Assembly (NCBI GenBank): GCA_013360825.1
Contig: JABWAY010000122.1
Location: 1-11,233, forward strand
Length of the DNA stretch: 11,233 nt
Source: Candidatus Brocadiia bacterium
Lineage (GTDB): Bacteria; Planctomycetota; MHYJ01; WSZJ01
Direction of reading: 5' to 3'
Part shown: piece by piece, positions 1-6,065 of the stretch
Position numbering within the stretch: position 1 is the first letter of the stretch
Layout of the letters: every line of letters begins with the position of its first letter
Notes under the pieces: model-generated
What the model saw: the letters and a program-made list of their open reading frames with translations, nothing else
Told to the model about the DNA's origin: nothing
Databases searched by the model: none
Program-made: the position numbers and the translations under genes

Positions 1-165
1 GCGGTCGGCCGTCCGGCGGATCGCCGCGGCCTCCGCCCGGGCCGCCTCCAGGATCCCCTCCGCCTCCCGGCGGGCCTGCGCAAGGCGCGCGGACGCCTCC
101 GCCTCGACGTCCCGCAGGTCCAGCGGGACGGCGTGGGATGCTTCCGATGCCTTGATGATCGCCAT
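1..165 (-). CDS. fliH: FliH-like flagellar export regulator, N-terminal part (runs off the window)
   Basis: The frame begins with ATG at 165-163, immediately after the fliG stop (166-168), and stays open to the window edge, giving 55 residues. It starts MAIIKASEAS and then becomes an Ala/Glu/Arg-rich helix with heptad-like spacing, as expected for the long N-terminal coiled coil of FliH. FliH is known to bind and restrain the FliI ATPase at the type III flagellar export gate, in the cytoplasm. Direct abutment to fliG, and the order flgB-flgC-fliE-fliF-fliG-fliH, is the strongest argument. The conserved C-terminal domain lies outside the window, so the call rests on context plus composition. 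Confidence 0.8.
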   Translation of the reverse strand, partial: MAIIKASEASHAVPLDLRDVEAEASARLAQARREAEGILEAARAEAAAIRRTADR

Positions 166-1185
166 TTACACCACGATTCTCGAAGATCCCCGGCCCTCGA
201 TGACGATGTCGCCCAGGTCCTCGTACTTGCGGACGACCTCGACGATCGACTGCTGGGCGGCCTCGACGTCCGAGAGACGCTGCGGGCCCATGTACTCCAT
301 CTCCTCGCGCAGCAGCTCCTGCGCCCGTTTCGACATGTTGCGGAAGAACTTCGCCTTCAGCTCCTCGTCCGCGACCTTGAGAGCGAGCGCGAGCTGCATC
401 GTCTCGACGTCCTTCAGAATGATCTGGACGCCGTGGTCGTCCACGCGCTTGATGTCCTCGAACACGAACATGAGCTTCCGGATGGAGTCGACCATCTGCG
501 GGTCCTGTTCCTCGAGGGCGTCCAGGATCCCGCGCTCGGTCGGCCGATCGGTCAGGTTGAGGATGCTCGCGACCGCCTTGACGCCGCCCGCGCGGCGCAG
601 GTCCTCGGCAAAGAGGCTCGACAGGCGCTTCTCGAGCGCCCCCTCGACCTGCTGGAGCACCTCCGGGCTGGTGACCTCCATCGTCGAGATCCGGCGCACG
701 ATGTCGACCTGGCGCGAGTGGGGCAGGCCCTGCAGGATTTCCGCCGCCTGCGGGGGGGGGAGGTAGGAGAGGACGAGCGCGACGGTCTGGGGATGTTCGT
801 CCTGGAGGAAGGTCGTCAGGTTTCCCGGATCGGCCTTGCGGAGGAAGCCGAACGGAAGGGACCGCGTGGCGGCCTCGAGGGCCTCCAGGACTTTCCCGGC
901 CTCGGCGGGTTCCAGGACGCGGTTCAGCAGGTCGCGCGCGGCGGGGAGGCCGCCCTGCGCCGTGACGTCGAGCTGCATCGTGTTGCGGAGGAAGTCCTCG
1001 AGGACGGTATCGCGCTCCTCGCGCGTGACGCCCTCGAGGCGGGCGATCTCGACCGAGACGTCGCGGATCAGCTCCCGGTCCATCTCGGAGAGGATCCCGG
1101 CCGCGAGGTCGGGCTCGATCGAGACGAGCAGGATCGCGCTTTTCCGGAGCCCCGTGCTGCCGACCGTGGTCTTGGCGGCGCTCAT
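166..1185 (-). CDS. fliG: Flagellar rotor switch protein FliG
   Basis: 339 residues, the usual FliG length. FliG sits on the cytoplasmic face of the MS ring, binds FliF through its N-terminal domain and FliM through the middle domain, and takes torque from the stator at its C-terminal domain. Visible marks: LPFGFLRKAD (about 110-119), the EHPQ motif (130-133) in the middle domain, the Gly-Gly hinge (200-201), and a charged C-terminal torque region (about 245-297) ending in the NMSKRA segment. The preferred start is ATG 1185-1183, which shares a base with the fliF stop (TGATG) and has GAGGGG six bases upstream. A GTG directly before it (1188-1186) would add one residue but is too close to that Shine-Dalgarno. 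It is translationally coupled to fliF and followed without a gap by fliH. Confidence 0.97.
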   Translation of the reverse strand: MSAAKTTVGSTGLRKSAILLVSIEPDLAAGILSEMDRELIRDVSVEIARLEGVTREERDTVLEDFLRNTMQLDVTAQGGLPAARDLLNRVLEPAEAGKVLEALEAATRSLPFGFLRKADPGNLTTFLQDEHPQTVALVLSYLPPPQAAEILQGLPHSRQVDIVRRISTMEVTSPEVLQQVEGALEKRLSSLFAEDLRRAGGVKAVASILNLTDRPTERGILDALEEQDPQMVDSIRKLMFVFEDIKRVDDHGVQIILKDVETMQLALALKVADEELKAKFFRNMSKRAQELLREEMEYMGPQRLSDVEAAQQSIVEVVRKYEDLGDIVIEGRGSSRIVV

Positions 1186-2780
1186 CACTCGCCCCTCACG
1201 ATCCAGTTACGCACGAGGTTCGCTCCCGCGGACGGGCTGCGACGGACCAGGTCGGTGACCTTCTCCTGGAGGCGGGCGCTTCGCAGGTCGGACGCCGCCG
1301 TGGCGGGGTCCAGGGACGGCCCCTCGGGCGGAATCGCCATCTCCCGGCGGACGCGCTCGATCTCGTCCATGATGTCGCGGGGTGCGGCGGACCGCACGAT
1401 GCGCCAGATCATCCAGAGCGCCGCCAGTCCCAGGAGGACCAGCAGCGCGCGCTCGCCGTGGCGCGCGAAGAACTCCAGGACGCTGAACGACGGGAGCGCG
1501 GCGGCCGCGGGGGGGAGCGGCTCCGCGAAGACGACCGGGTGCATTTTGATCGAAGCGAGCTCCACGTTGCAGGCCCGCGCGACGAGCATCGTCCAGTCGC
1601 GCAGGTTGTTCGCCAGGTTCTCCTGCGTCTGCTCCGCCGACGCGGGCCGGGTCCCGTCGACCGCCAGCGCCGCCTCCTGATACGGCACCACCACCGCCAG
1701 CGTCATCGACCGGATCCGCCCCGGGGGCGAGACCGTCTGTGTCCGCTCCGAGCCGAAGACGTTCTCGAACTCCCGGCGGGACGTCGTCTCCGGCGTCAGC
1801 GTGATCGAGGGGGCGGCCGGGCCGATCGCGCCGGGCTCCGCCAGTCCCCCCGGTTCCAGCGCCGAGCCGACCCCGGGGATTCCTCCGACGGCCTCCGGCG
1901 AGCGCTCGCTCGTCTCGATCGTCCGCGGCGCAGTTTCGGCGGGGAGGGGCTTGTGCGTGTCCTTCTGGACGCTGTCCAGGTCGAGCTCGACGTTCGCCTG
2001 CACCGAGACCTTCGACAGGAATGCCAGCGCCTCCCGGGCCTTCTTCGAGGCGGCGGCCTCGTGCTCCTGCTTGAGCTGCAGCGCCGTCCCGGCCTGCACA
2101 TGCCCCATCCGCGGATCCGGGACTTCGTAGGAGTGCATCCCCGTGTCCGTGATGATGACCGCCTCGGGTTCCAGGTTGGGAACGCTCGCCGCCACCATCT
2201 CCGCGATCGCCCGCGCATTCACGTCGGCAGGGGACCGCCCTCCGCGCAGCTTGAGGTGGACGCTCGCCTTGGCCGGGCGCGCGTTGACCATCGTCGCCGC
2301 GTCCTCCCCGGGGCTGATCTGCACCGCAGCGGCTTCCACCGCGCTCATCGATCCGATCGCCCCCTCCAGCCTCCGCCGCAGCGTGTCCGTCCACTGCAGG
2401 CGCTGCCGGGCGTCCGTCGTCGTCCAGACGTCCTGCGTCCACAGCCACTCGAACTGGTTCTTTCCCTGGGGAAGGACCCCCTCGCCGTACAGCTGGACGA
2501 AGAGTTCATCGCGCCGGTCCGGAGGAACGCTGACGACCCCGTTCTCGAAGCGGTAGGGGACCTTCCGGGTCTTCAGCGACTCGATGACCCCCGAGGCGAC
2601 CTCCGGCGGCGTCCCCGCAGGGGTCAGCGCCACGTACCGGCCGGACGCATCGACCGTGAACAGCATCCCGAAGGCGACCAGGACGGCCGCCCCGAGCACC
2701 GCCAGGGAAATGCGTTGGGCGAGACTGAGTTTCGTGAAGAACTCCTTCACGCGGGCCAGCGGATCGGTCGTGGTCGGCAT
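1185..2780 (-). CDS. fliF: Flagellar MS-ring protein FliF
   Basis: 531 residues, within the normal FliF range. FliF builds the inner-membrane MS ring and, with FliG, the base of the rotor. There is a first membrane helix at about residues 24-42, then a large periplasmic ring-building region with the typical YVALTPAGTPPE, FENGVVSVP and QGKNQFEWLW stretches. A Pro/Gly-rich linker lies at about 290-325, a second membrane helix at about 445-462, and a cytoplasmic tail ending in VTDLVRRSPSAGANLVRNWI, which matches the known FliG-binding helix. The start ATG (2780-2778) has AGGA about nine bases upstream. The stop overlaps the fliG start. An 83-bp gap separates it from fliE, the largest gap in this operon; I see no clear promoter or terminator in that gap. 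Confidence 0.97.
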   Translation of the reverse strand: MPTTTDPLARVKEFFTKLSLAQRISLAVLGAAVLVAFGMLFTVDASGRYVALTPAGTPPEVASGVIESLKTRKVPYRFENGVVSVPPDRRDELFVQLYGEGVLPQGKNQFEWLWTQDVWTTTDARQRLQWTDTLRRRLEGAIGSMSAVEAAAVQISPGEDAATMVNARPAKASVHLKLRGGRSPADVNARAIAEMVAASVPNLEPEAVIITDTGMHSYEVPDPRMGHVQAGTALQLKQEHEAAASKKAREALAFLSKVSVQANVELDLDSVQKDTHKPLPAETAPRTIETSERSPEAVGGIPGVGSALEPGGLAEPGAIGPAAPSITLTPETTSRREFENVFGSERTQTVSPPGRIRSMTLAVVVPYQEAALAVDGTRPASAEQTQENLANNLRDWTMLVARACNVELASIKMHPVVFAEPLPPAAAALPSFSVLEFFARHGERALLVLLGLAALWMIWRIVRSAAPRDIMDEIERVRREMAIPPEGPSLDPATAASDLRSARLQEKVTDLVRRSPSAGANLVRNWIVRGE

Positions 2781-2863
2781 GGCGCTCGGTCCTCAGTGGG
2801 CGGAATCGTTCGGGCCGGGAGGGACTGCCCCTTCGTCACTTATCGGCCGTCCCCCCGGGCGGG

Positions 2864-3166
2864 CTAGATCCGCATCCGCTGAATCTCCTCGTACGCGTCC
2901 ACCAGCTTGTTCCGGATCTGCATCAGGGCCTCGAACGCCAGCTCGGCTTTCCGGACCGCCGTGAAGACCTCGGCGACATTGTCGGTCTTCCCGGCCGCCA
3001 GCGCCGCCTGCGCCGAGTCGGCCTCCTTCTGAAGCGCGTTGACCTTGTCGATCGACTCGGTCAGCAGGTCCTTGAACGACTTCGCCGGGGTCTCTCCCGC
3101 CCCCGCGATCCTGGGGGCCTCCGGGCGGATCGGCTGCGGACCGACAGGCAGGATGAAGTCGCTCAT
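2864..3166 (-). CDS. fliE: Flagellar hook-basal body protein FliE
   Basis: 100 residues, the family's usual size. FliE is an export-apparatus-proximal rod protein that joins the MS ring to the rod. The sequence shows the standard pattern: a disordered N-terminus (MSDFILPVGP), SFKDLLTESIDKVNALQKEA, then the conserved C-terminal half with EVFTAVRKAELAFEALMQIR and NKLVDAYEEIQRM. The ATG overlaps the flgC stop (ATGA at 3166-3163), indicating translational coupling. The position between flgC and fliF is the common order of this operon in many flagellated bacteria. Confidence 0.96.
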   Translation of the reverse strand: MSDFILPVGPQPIRPEAPRIAGAGETPAKSFKDLLTESIDKVNALQKEADSAQAALAAGKTDNVAEVFTAVRKAELAFEALMQIRNKLVDAYEEIQRMRI

Positions 3167-3567
3167 GCGAGAATCCTCAGGGCGGCCGAGAAAAGACCCT
3201 TCGTGGCGTCCATGGCGGTGACGTTCAACTCGTAGGCGCGGCTGGCCTCCATCATGTTGACCATCTCGATGACGGGGGAGACGTTCGGCATCCGCACAAA
3301 CCCCTCGCTGTCGGCGTCCGGGTGCCCCGGGTTGTGCTCGAGGCGGGAGGGGGAGGTGTCCTGGACGGTGCGTTCGACATGCACCCCTTTGGCGGGATTC
3401 CCCCCGGGCATGCCGACCCGGAACACGACATCCTGCCGCCGGTACGGGTTGACCCGGCCCAGCGCGTCCCGCGTGGTGCCCGCGTTCGCGAGATTGTTCG
3501 CGATCACTTCCACCCGCCTCCGCTGCGCGGACAGGGCGCTGGCCGAGATGTCGAGCGCGTCGAGCAT
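3163..3567 (-). CDS. flgC: Flagellar proximal rod protein FlgC
   Basis: 134 residues, normal for FlgC. FlgC is a proximal rod subunit exported through the flagellar type III apparatus into the periplasm. The N-terminal helix contains SASALSAQRRRVEVIANNLANAGT, the flagellar rod signature (residues about 8-31 include the ANNLAN core). The C-terminus has PNVSPVIEMVNMMEASRAYE and NVTAMDATKGLFSAALRIL, the conserved FlgC tail that packs against the N-terminal helix. The start ATG (3567-3565) lies three bases after the flgB stop, so both are read from one message. Its stop overlaps fliE. Confidence 0.97.
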   Translation of the reverse strand: MLDALDISASALSAQRRRVEVIANNLANAGTTRDALGRVNPYRRQDVVFRVGMPGGNPAKGVHVERTVQDTSPSRLEHNPGHPDADSEGFVRMPNVSPVIEMVNMMEASRAYELNVTAMDATKGLFSAALRILA

Positions 3568-3570
3568 GGT

Positions 3571-3987
3571 TTAGACCCTCTCCCGGATGGCTTTTTCGAT
3601 GAGGTCGAACTGGCGCGTGAGAAGCTGCGCCATGGCGGTGAACTGCGCGGCGTTGCGGGCGAGCTTCGCGGCTTCCGTCTCCGCGACGACGGAATTCCCG
3701 TCCGGCCCCGGCAGGTCCGCGGTGGGGCGGGGGACGAATCGGGTGGAGAATGCGGCACGGCCGGCGGCCGGGAGCGGCTGCGGGTTGCCCCCGAGGACGG
3801 TCGGCGACGCCGTGCGGGCCCGGAGGCGACCGAGGGTTGCCTGGAACTCCCGGACGGGGAGGTCCTGCGCCCGGTACCCTGGGGTGGAGACGTTGGCGAT
3901 GTTGTTCAGGATGACTTCATGGCGCTGCCATGCGAATCGAAGCGCGGATTCGAGGGAGGGGATGGCGCCGTCGCCGACGAGGTTCAT
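3571..3987 (-). CDS. flgB: Flagellar proximal rod protein FlgB
   Basis: 138 residues. FlgB is a proximal rod subunit assembled on FliE. The N-terminal rod motif LNNIANVSTPGYRAQD is clear at about residues 28-43, and the C-terminal helix (AKLARNAAQFTAMAQLLTRQ) is typical. The start is ATG 3987-3985, with GGAG seven bases upstream. The same frame is open further upstream to 4068, but those extra 27 codons would run across the sigma54 promoter and carry no family similarity, so the shorter start is preferred. This is the first gene of the flgB-flgC-fliE-fliF-fliG-fliH operon. Confidence 0.96.
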   Translation of the reverse strand: MNLVGDGAIPSLESALRFAWQRHEVILNNIANVSTPGYRAQDLPVREFQATLGRLRARTASPTVLGGNPQPLPAAGRAAFSTRFVPRPTADLPGPDGNSVVAETEAAKLARNAAQFTAMAQLLTRQFDLIEKAIRERV

Positions 3988-4027
3988 ACGGGTTCTCCAC
4001 GGAGACACGATCTCCTGCGGGGAGAAA

Positions 4028-4043
4028 AGCAAAGGCGGGGCCG
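4028..4043 (-). promoter_or_regulatory. Sigma54 (-24/-12) promoter of the flgB operon
   Basis: Read on the minus strand the sequence is CGGCCCCGCCTTTGCT. It contains the invariant GG and GC separated by exactly 10 bases and a perfect TTGCT -12 element; the -24 box matches TGGCACG at four of seven positions. The expected transcription start falls near 4015-4018, leaving a leader of about 30 bases before flgB with its Shine-Dalgarno. Early flagellar operons are often sigma54-dependent, and the window encodes a matching activator (9004-10320). I did not see obvious paired enhancer sites. Confidence 0.65.
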
Positions 4044-4519
4044 GGCCGCGGATTCCGGAGTATCCCACATAAGTTCTTTGTCAGAAAAGGCTTGTGGCGC
4101 CATGGCGCCCACGGGCGGCCGCGCTTCCTGCGGCCGATTTCGACGCGCCCGGCAGAACCTGCCGGCGGTTCCCGCCGTCTGCGGCATCCGGGATATGAAG
4201 CCGGGAGTGTCGTTCGTGCCGGTGCCGTTGCCCACAGGACACCCTTGGCGACGAACCATGCCCTTGGACCCCATTGCTCCAGACGTTCCGACTGCATCAG
4301 CGAACCGGCATTGCTCCCACCGACCCGCGCCTGCGGTTTGAAGGCCACGATGACGCTGTCCTCGCTCCACGCCGCCATCTCGAGGGGATCGACAGGAGGG
4401 TGGCGCAGCGGAGCTCCAGCTGACGGGGCCAGGACGATTCGAAAGAAAAATCGAGATTTCGCCGGACAGTTTCGTTTCGCCGACGTTGTTATTCTGGGAG
4501 CAGGTGGAATCGACAGTTC
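4044..4519. other. Intergenic region without a supportable gene
   Basis: About 475 bases between the flgB promoter and the start of the plus-strand block. Frames are open on both strands, but their translations are Pro/Arg/Gly-rich or lack family-like features, and none has a good ribosome site. It contains a perfect 14-bp palindrome (GGCGCCATGGCGCC, 4096-4109), a 7-bp hairpin (4149-4155 with 4159-4165) overlapping an alternative 6-bp hairpin (4163-4168 with 4172-4177), and a relatively AT-rich stretch (about 4438-4495) with a near-direct repeat (TTTCGCCGGAC at 4457 and TTTCGCCGAC at 4475). The AT-rich stretch is the most likely place for the promoter of the plus-strand genes, but I could not assign -35/-10 boxes with confidence. 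Confidence 0.5.
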
Positions 4520-4550
4520 ATGCGGCGGGGGATGGTTGCGATGAACAGGA

Positions 4551-5162
4551 GTGAAACAGGACAATTGGGATTCTCCCAGCTCCCAGCTCCCAGCTCCCAG
4601 CCCCGAGCTCCCGGCCCCCGGCCCCCGGCCCCCGGCAAGTGACCCCCTCAGCGTCGTAGATTTCGTGGTTGCGTGGGCGATGCGAGTCATCCTCCTCACC
4701 CGGGAAGAGGCGCAGGATCTCGCTCAGGAGACATGGATCCGGCTGGCCGCCTCTGTCCGCAGCCCCGAGGCTGGAGGCTCGTGGCGCGGACTCGCCATCT
4801 CGATCGCGCGAAACGCGGACCGCGACCGGCGCCGAGCCGCAGGACGGCGCCGAAAGCATGAGGCGCGGGCGATGTGCCCGGTGAGCGACGCGGGCGCCGG
4901 GGATCCCGCGGAGATCCTGGAACGCAAGGAACGGGCGGAGCTCGTCCGCCGCGCGGTGAGCGCGCTCGACGTCCGGGACCGGAGTCTCCTCCTGGAGTGG
5001 ATCGGAAACGGGACATCTATCCGGGGTCTTGCGTCGGAAGCCGGCCGCTCCAGGTCGGCGATGCACGGCCGGCTGGCGAACATCTGCGCACGGCTGAAGG
5101 CAGATCTGCGCCACGTCGCCGTGGACGACTGGGCCGGCCGCCGTCGGAGGGTGCGGGCATGA
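4551..5162 (+). CDS. ECF-like RNA polymerase sigma factor with repeat-encoded N-terminus
   Basis: Up to 203 residues. Region 2 is seen at about residues 37-101: LTREEAQDLAQETWIRL, a Trp (78), then ISIARNADRDRRR, matching the core-binding and -10 recognition helices of extracytoplasmic-function sigma factors. Region 4 is at about 130-187, with ALDVRDRSLLL and a helix-turn-helix GLASEAGRSRSAMHGRL, for -35 binding. The segment before region 2 is short, and residues 10-29 are a Pro/Ala-rich product of a DNA heptamer array. The start is uncertain: GTG 4551 has AGGA directly abutting it, which is poor spacing; in-frame GTG 4665 or ATG 4680 avoid the array but cut into region 2. The stop overlaps the next start (ATGA). 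No anti-sigma gene is visible. It probably directs RNA polymerase to a small regulon, perhaps this block. A diverged or inactive copy is possible. Confidence 0.72.
   Translation: MKQDNWDSPSSQLPAPSPELPAPGPRPPASDPLSVVDFVVAWAMRVILLTREEAQDLAQETWIRLAASVRSPEAGGSWRGLAISIARNADRDRRRAAGRRRKHEARAMCPVSDAGAGDPAEILERKERAELVRRAVSALDVRDRSLLLEWIGNGTSIRGLASEAGRSRSAMHGRLANICARLKADLRHVAVDDWAGRRRRVRA
4573..4635 (+). repeat. Heptanucleotide tandem repeat, nine units
   Basis: Nine consecutive 7-bp units without spacers: CTCCCAG four times (4573-4600), CCCCGAG (4601-4607), CTCCCGG (4608-4614), and CCCCCGG three times (4615-4635). The gradient from one unit type to another suggests slippage plus point mutation. Because seven is not a multiple of three, each gain or loss of a unit changes the reading frame of anything translated through it. 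It lies inside the longest possible sigma-factor frame, or in the leader if translation begins at 4665 or 4680. Confidence 0.95.
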
Positions 5163-5596
5163 GCTGCTGCCGGAGCTGCCGGGGTGACGAGGCCGAGCAG
5201 GCGCGCCGCGCCGGAAACGGCGCACGCCCGCCGCTGGTCTTCGACCACATCTGCGGGTCCATCGAGGTTGCGCGGCGGAAGGCCTTCCCGATCCAGCTCG
5301 GAGGAGCCTTCGACGTGTCGTCCGCGATCCGCATGGGATGCGCCAACGCGGCCACCGCGAGCCTCAGCGTCTTCCGGCTGACCGGCACGGCAGCGGCTTC
5401 CCTCGGCGTGGAGGGAAGCAACGACACCGAGTCCTGGGTCACCCTCGGCATGACCCCCCGCCTCGCCAGGCCCGGCATCCTCTCCGGGACCTTCACTCGG
5501 ATCGGCTGGCGCTTCATCCGCCTCAGATACGTCATCTCCGGAAACGGCGCCGCCTTTCTGTCGGCGGGTCTCCGGCGATGGACCTCTTCGACGTGA
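5159..5596 (+). CDS. Unknown small protein A (GSND-W family, paralogue of the next gene)
   Basis: 145 residues, not a family I can name. The ATG at 5159 overlaps the sigma-factor stop (ATGA), which fixes the start. The N-terminus is Cys-rich (MSCCRSC) and has no signal peptide. From residue about 43 the sequence alternates small and hydrophobic residues like a beta-sandwich, with SLGVEGSNDTESWVTLG at 81-97, GWRFIRLRY at 116-124 and a C-terminal strand ending LSAGLRRWTSST. These elements recur in the same order in protein B (GSND, W, then RWVRL and a final strand), so A and B are paralogues. I recall GSND...W motifs from phage-structural-like and carbohydrate-binding-like beta-sandwich proteins, but cannot verify that here. 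Context suggests co-expression with the sigma factor. Confidence 0.75.
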   Translation: MSCCRSCRGDEAEQARRAGNGARPPLVFDHICGSIEVARRKAFPIQLGGAFDVSSAIRMGCANAATASLSVFRLTGTAAASLGVEGSNDTESWVTLGMTPRLARPGILSGTFTRIGWRFIRLRYVISGNGAAFLSAGLRRWTSST

Positions 5597-5618
5597 ACCC
5601 CATTTTCAGGAGGGCAGG

Positions 5619-5957
5619 ATGTATTACGAGATCTACGGGAAGGGCGTCGTCTCGACGACCGGGAGTCCGGAGTACTCGCAGCCGTTCGACATGCAGGGTG
5701 CGAACGCGTTCCAGCTGGCGATCCAGCTGATCAACCTGGCCACGGGGGCGACCAGCCTCTCCGTGGACACGCAGGGGTCCAACGACCTGCAGGGGTGGAG
5801 CACGTTCGGGACCACGATCACCGTGAACGCGGTCGGCCAGAACTTCCCCGCAGCGCGGACGGCGGTGGCATTCCGGTGGGTCCGGCTCAAGGTCTCCTGC
5901 GCCGGAGCCGGCGGCGTGGCGGTCTTTTTTGTCGACTGCAACACGGCGTCGCTGTAG
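5619..5957 (+). CDS. Unknown small protein B (GSND-W family)
   Basis: 112 residues. A strong ribosome site (AGGAGG, 5608-5613, five bases before ATG) supports the start; it lies 22 bases after gene A, so the two are in one operon. No signal peptide or membrane helix. The pattern is all-beta: YYEIYGKGV near the start, FDMQGANAFQLAIQL at 23-37, SLSVDTQGSNDLQGWSTFG at 46-64, FRWVRLKVSCAG at 85-96, then VAVFFVDCNTASL. The short, complete beta-sandwich could be a structural or binding module that oligomerises; this is inference. Residues 41-85 are encoded by DNA that is repeated almost exactly at 8457-8593. A strong hairpin follows the stop. Confidence 0.8.
   Translation: MYYEIYGKGVVSTTGSPEYSQPFDMQGANAFQLAIQLINLATGATSLSVDTQGSNDLQGWSTFGTTITVNAVGQNFPAARTAVAFRWVRLKVSCAGAGGVAVFFVDCNTASL
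5738..5874 (+). repeat. Direct repeat, copy 1 (inside gene B)
   Basis: 137 bp matching 8457-8593 at 135 positions. The only differences are C5801 (T in copy 2) and C5813 (G in copy 2), both silent third-codon positions in the B frame. Identity stops abruptly at both ends. Confidence 0.95.
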
Positions 5958-5966
5958 CCGGGGCGG

Positions 5967-6012
5967 CGGGGGGCGGGCGCCGCAGCGAATCGCGCTGCGG
6001 TTCCGCCCCCCG
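5967..6012 (+). terminator. Strong hairpin after gene B, terminator-like
   Basis: An outer 10-bp perfect stem (CGGGGGGCGG at 5967-5976 with CCGCCCCCCG at 6003-6012), a 3x2 internal loop, and an inner 8-bp perfect stem (CCGCAGCG at 5980-5987 with CGCTGCGG at 5993-6000) around a 5-base loop. No T-run follows, so it is not a classical intrinsic terminator. It could still block polymerase or protect the 3' end of the sigma/A/B message. It begins nine bases after the gene B stop. Confidence 0.5.
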
Positions 6013-6065
6013 GGGAGCTTACGATCCATGGGTGTCGTCCCGGCCCGGGGCCGGGGGAAAGGTCG

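Noticed and set aside
133..2867. Long plus-strand open frames (133-1680, 1458-2867) opposite fliG and fliF
   Set aside because: They are antisense to unmistakable flagellar genes, rich in Arg/Asp/Leu/Gly as expected for high-GC complementary frames, and resemble no protein family.
4096..4109. Palindrome GGCGCCATGGCGCC as a regulator operator
   Set aside because: A single site made of common restriction-type words in GC-rich DNA, far from any start codon.
4573..4635. CRISPR array
   Set aside because: Units are 7 bp, directly abutting, without spacers; a simple tandem repeat.
3917..4699. Minus-strand 260-residue frame across the gap and the heptamer array
   Set aside because: Starts beyond the repeat, overlaps flgB and its promoter, no ribosome site, and the translation is low-complexity.
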